A stretch of DNA of 34,827 bases from OPU3-GD-OMZ sp001901525 (GTDB lineage Bacteria > Pseudomonadota > Gammaproteobacteria > Methylococcales > Methylomonadaceae). Within the stretch, counting starts at the first letter, position 1. Each line of letters begins with the position of its first letter. Positions 32,554 through 34,827 of the stretch are shown piece after piece. Under the pieces are notes generated by a model, which was given only the letters and a program-made list of their open reading frames with translations, was not told where the DNA came from and made no database searches. The stretch is taken from NCBI GenBank assembly GCA_963981505.1, contig CAXCEI010000015.1, forward strand, positions 1 through 34,827. Reading direction: 5' to 3'. The translations under genes and the position numbers were made by a program.

Positions 32554-34809
32554 ATGGTAATAAGAATTATATTATTTGTTTTAGGAATAGTCTTTTATTT
32601 GAAAGGTTGTGGCTATACCTCCTTGGGAGGATGGCTTGTTTGTGCCGTTATCGTTTTCGGGTTGTTTTGTCGAAAAAGGCAGTATGCATTCTTTTTTTTA
32701 GGGGGGGTCGTCTGGGTTATGGCCTGGGGGGGTTGGCAAGGTGGCCGTGAACTATCGACTCAACTGGAAGGCCGAGATATTAACATCGTTGGGGTTGTTT
32801 GTGGGCTGCCTAAAAGTGATCAACGCCGTACTAAGTTTGATTTGAGCGTTATTCACTCTGAAAGTGGGCCGCTCCCAGAGAAAATAAGGCTTAATTGGTA
32901 TGGTCCGCCTAAGGTTATTCGAGCAGGTCAACAGTGGCAACTTACGGTGCGCTTAAAGAAACCACATGGCTATGCGAACCCGGGCGGGTTTGATTATGAA
33001 CAGTGGTTGTTTACTCAGGGCATTGGAGCGACTGGTTATGTCCGGTCTAAGCCTACAGCATTATTCATTGGAACGTCAGGTTACAACTTCAGCAGCGCTG
33101 ATTTGCGTCAGTATTTTCATACGTTATTAACAAAACAGATAGGCCATTCCCCTTATTACGGCATTTATGAAGCCTTGGTGATCGGTTATAAAGCCAATGT
33201 TACTCAAGAACAATGGCAGTTATTTAAAAATACAGGAACCATTCATTTGATGGTTATTTCTGGGCTGCATATTGGATTGATTGCCTCGATAGCTTATTTT
33301 ATTACCCTTAAGGGGCTAACCTTTTCAAAGGGGTTACAAGTTTCGCCTCCTCAGGTGGCAGCGCTGGTAACGATTGCTGTTAGTTCACTTTATGCGGCAC
33401 TGGCTGGTTTTACTGTCCCCACGCAAAGAGCACTGATAATGCTGGTGGTGATGATGTTAAGTATTATTTGGCAACGCCATAGTCGGCCTATAGCCGTGCT
33501 TTTATTAGCTTTATTAGTCGTAGTACTCGTTAATCCCTATACTATATTATCACCGGGGTTGTGGTTATCTTTTTTAGCGGTGGGTTTGATACAGTATGTC
33601 GTTACTGCTCGGTTAAAACCAACAGGCTACCTGCTGTCAGCAGTAAAGGTTCATGCTATTTTAATGATTGGATTGATGCCGTTGTTAATTGCATTTTTCC
33701 AACAATTTTCTGTACTTTCACCGGTGGCTAATTTTTTTGCTGTGCCATTGGTGACATTTTGGATTGTTCCTTTATTATTGCTGGCTGTAATTACGAGTCT
33801 TTTTTCTGATAGTTTGGGCGTGTTTGTTTTTAAGATAGTTGAATTGGGCTTTGATGTTTTATTGGGTGGGTTATCAGTTTTAGCGCATCTTGATTTTTCC
33901 GTTGCCTCTGTCGCAAATTCAAACCCGATCACCTGGTTGCTAGCGATTTTAGGCGCTATGATTTTAATGATGCCCCGGGGACTGCAAGGTCGTTGGCTAG
34001 GCGTGGTTTTATTGGCGCCTATTTTATTCGTTGCATCTGAAAAGACCGAAAGAGGGGAATATAAGCTAACTTTATTAGACGTTGGCCAAGGGCTGTCAGC
34101 AGTTGTGCAGACTGCAAATCATGTTTTAATTTATGATGCCGGTGCGCGGTTTTCAAGCGGTGATATGGGGAAGCGGGTCATTGTTCCTTTTCTTAGGTTT
34201 AATAATATTAAAACTATTGATGTTCTCATGGTGAGCCATAGCGATAATGATCATATAGGCGGGGTTCAGTCAATTATTAAGGCGATGGATGTGAATGAAG
34301 TGATAACCAGTGAACCCCAAGCACTGCCTTTACTTAAACCTTCTTTGTGTCAACAAGGGCAACAATGGCAATGGGATGGTGTCACTTTCAGTATCTTATC
34401 GCCCGATGACAAGCGATTTAGAGCACAAAATGATAATTCCTGTGTTTTAAAAGTTTCATCATCTTCAGGAACGGTACTGTTACCCGGAGATATTGAGTTG
34501 CCTAGAGAGGTTTTTTTGACCAACCGACTAAAAGCTGAGTTAAAGGCCGATGTTTTAATCGCGCCACACCATGGCAGTAATACGTCTTCTTCTGAAACCT
34601 TTTTAGCGGCAGTCAGCCCGCGCTGGGTTTTGATCCCAGCGGGTTACCGGAACAGATTCAATTTACCACGCTCTGAGGTGTTAGAGCGTTATAAACATTA
34701 CCGTATTGAAGCGTTTAATGTTTCTGACACCGGTGCGCTTACGGTTAATTTTCAAACGAATAGGTTACGGTTATCAGCGTATCGAGAACATAAGAACCGG
34801 TGTTATTAA
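32554..34809 (+). CDS. comEC: DNA internalisation protein ComEC/Rec2
   Basis: ComEC is the inner-membrane channel that carries single-stranded DNA into the cytoplasm during natural transformation. The 751-residue protein is full length. It has N-terminal membrane segments and an OB-like DUF4131 region up to about 180. The competence domain with many membrane segments follows (HLMVISGLHIGLIASIAYF to about 470). The C-terminal metallo-beta-lactamase-like domain opens with LLDVGQGLSAVVQT. Its metal motif is SHSDNDHIGG with H562, D564, D566 and H567, followed by LLPGDIE and LIAPHHGSNTSSSE. The ATG has only a weak ribosome site, in a 147-base gap with no clear promoter. No other competence gene is in the window. 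Confidence 0.96.
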   Translation: MVIRIILFVLGIVFYLKGCGYTSLGGWLVCAVIVFGLFCRKRQYAFFFLGGVVWVMAWGGWQGGRELSTQLEGRDINIVGVVCGLPKSDQRRTKFDLSVIHSESGPLPEKIRLNWYGPPKVIRAGQQWQLTVRLKKPHGYANPGGFDYEQWLFTQGIGATGYVRSKPTALFIGTSGYNFSSADLRQYFHTLLTKQIGHSPYYGIYEALVIGYKANVTQEQWQLFKNTGTIHLMVISGLHIGLIASIAYFITLKGLTFSKGLQVSPPQVAALVTIAVSSLYAALAGFTVPTQRALIMLVVMMLSIIWQRHSRPIAVLLLALLVVVLVNPYTILSPGLWLSFLAVGLIQYVVTARLKPTGYLLSAVKVHAILMIGLMPLLIAFFQQFSVLSPVANFFAVPLVTFWIVPLLLLAVITSLFSDSLGVFVFKIVELGFDVLLGGLSVLAHLDFSVASVANSNPITWLLAILGAMILMMPRGLQGRWLGVVLLAPILFVASEKTERGEYKLTLLDVGQGLSAVVQTANHVLIYDAGARFSSGDMGKRVIVPFLRFNNIKTIDVLMVSHSDNDHIGGVQSIIKAMDVNEVITSEPQALPLLKPSLCQQGQQWQWDGVTFSILSPDDKRFRAQNDNSCVLKVSSSSGTVLLPGDIELPREVFLTNRLKAELKADVLIAPHHGSNTSSSETFLAAVSPRWVLIPAGYRNRFNLPRSEVLERYKHYRIEAFNVSDTGALTVNFQTNRLRLSAYREHKNRCY

Positions 34810-34820
34810 CCGGTGTTAAT
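34795..34820 (+). repeat. 13-base tandem repeat across the comEC stop
   Basis: AACCGGTGTTATT (34795-34807) is followed directly by AACCGGTGTTAAT (34808-34820), 12 of 13 bases identical. The comEC TAA at 34807-34809 spans the junction. GCGGTGT follows at the window edge and may be a degenerate third copy. Confidence 0.6.
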
Positions 34821-34827
34821 GCGGTGT

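Overview
This window is ordinary, densely packed chromosome from a gammaproteobacterium. The evidence is a set of gene neighbourhoods typical of that class: leuS-lptE-holA, recC-recB-recD, mfd-csiV, smpB / ratA-rnfH / bamE / fur, and lolC-lolD / DUF2062 / comEC. The DNA looks fairly AT-rich, and several genes start with GTG or TTG. I see no insertion sequence, prophage, CRISPR array, rRNA or plasmid gene. Genus cannot be settled from the sequence alone.

Layout: (1) 0.1-2.4 kb: lnt (outer-membrane lipoprotein maturation) meets a convergent orphan ParA-like ATPase. (2) 2.6-6.8 kb: leuS, lptE and holA run as a probable operon. (3) 6.8-8.9 kb: the chaperone gene htpG sits behind a near-consensus heat-shock (sigma32) promoter whose -35 box contains the holA stop codon; two tandem perfect hairpins follow htpG. 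(4) 9.0-17.4 kb: overlapping recC, recB and recD encode the whole RecBCD helicase-nuclease. (5) 17.4-19.3 kb: a small unknown membrane-anchored protein, a DUF2231 membrane protein, a non-coding stretch with mutually exclusive inverted repeats, and a tRNA-Leu(CAA) on the minus strand. (6) 19.4-24.5 kb: queA, mfd, csiV. (7) 24.6-26.5 kb, minus strand: smpB followed by an isochorismatase-fold hydrolase, a DUF393 redox protein and an exported cupin. (8) 26.7-29.9 kb: a sodium:solute symporter, ratA and rnfH, then bamE and fur diverging. (9) 30.0-34.8 kb: lolC/E-type permease and lolD, DUF2062 on the minus strand, and comEC, which ends just before the window does.

Functionally the window is rich in envelope biogenesis: Lnt matures lipoproteins, LolC/D extracts them from the inner membrane, and two of their clients (LptE, BamE) build LPS-export and beta-barrel machines. 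DNA maintenance and uptake (RecBCD, Mfd, HolA, ComEC) and translation (LeuS, tRNA-Leu, QueA, SmpB) make up most of the rest. I did not find a convincing new multigene system. The best leads are smaller: a LolF-like hybrid permease, a lengthened LptE tail, an orphan ParA, a small two-cysteine membrane protein, and the structured non-coding region near 18.9 kb.
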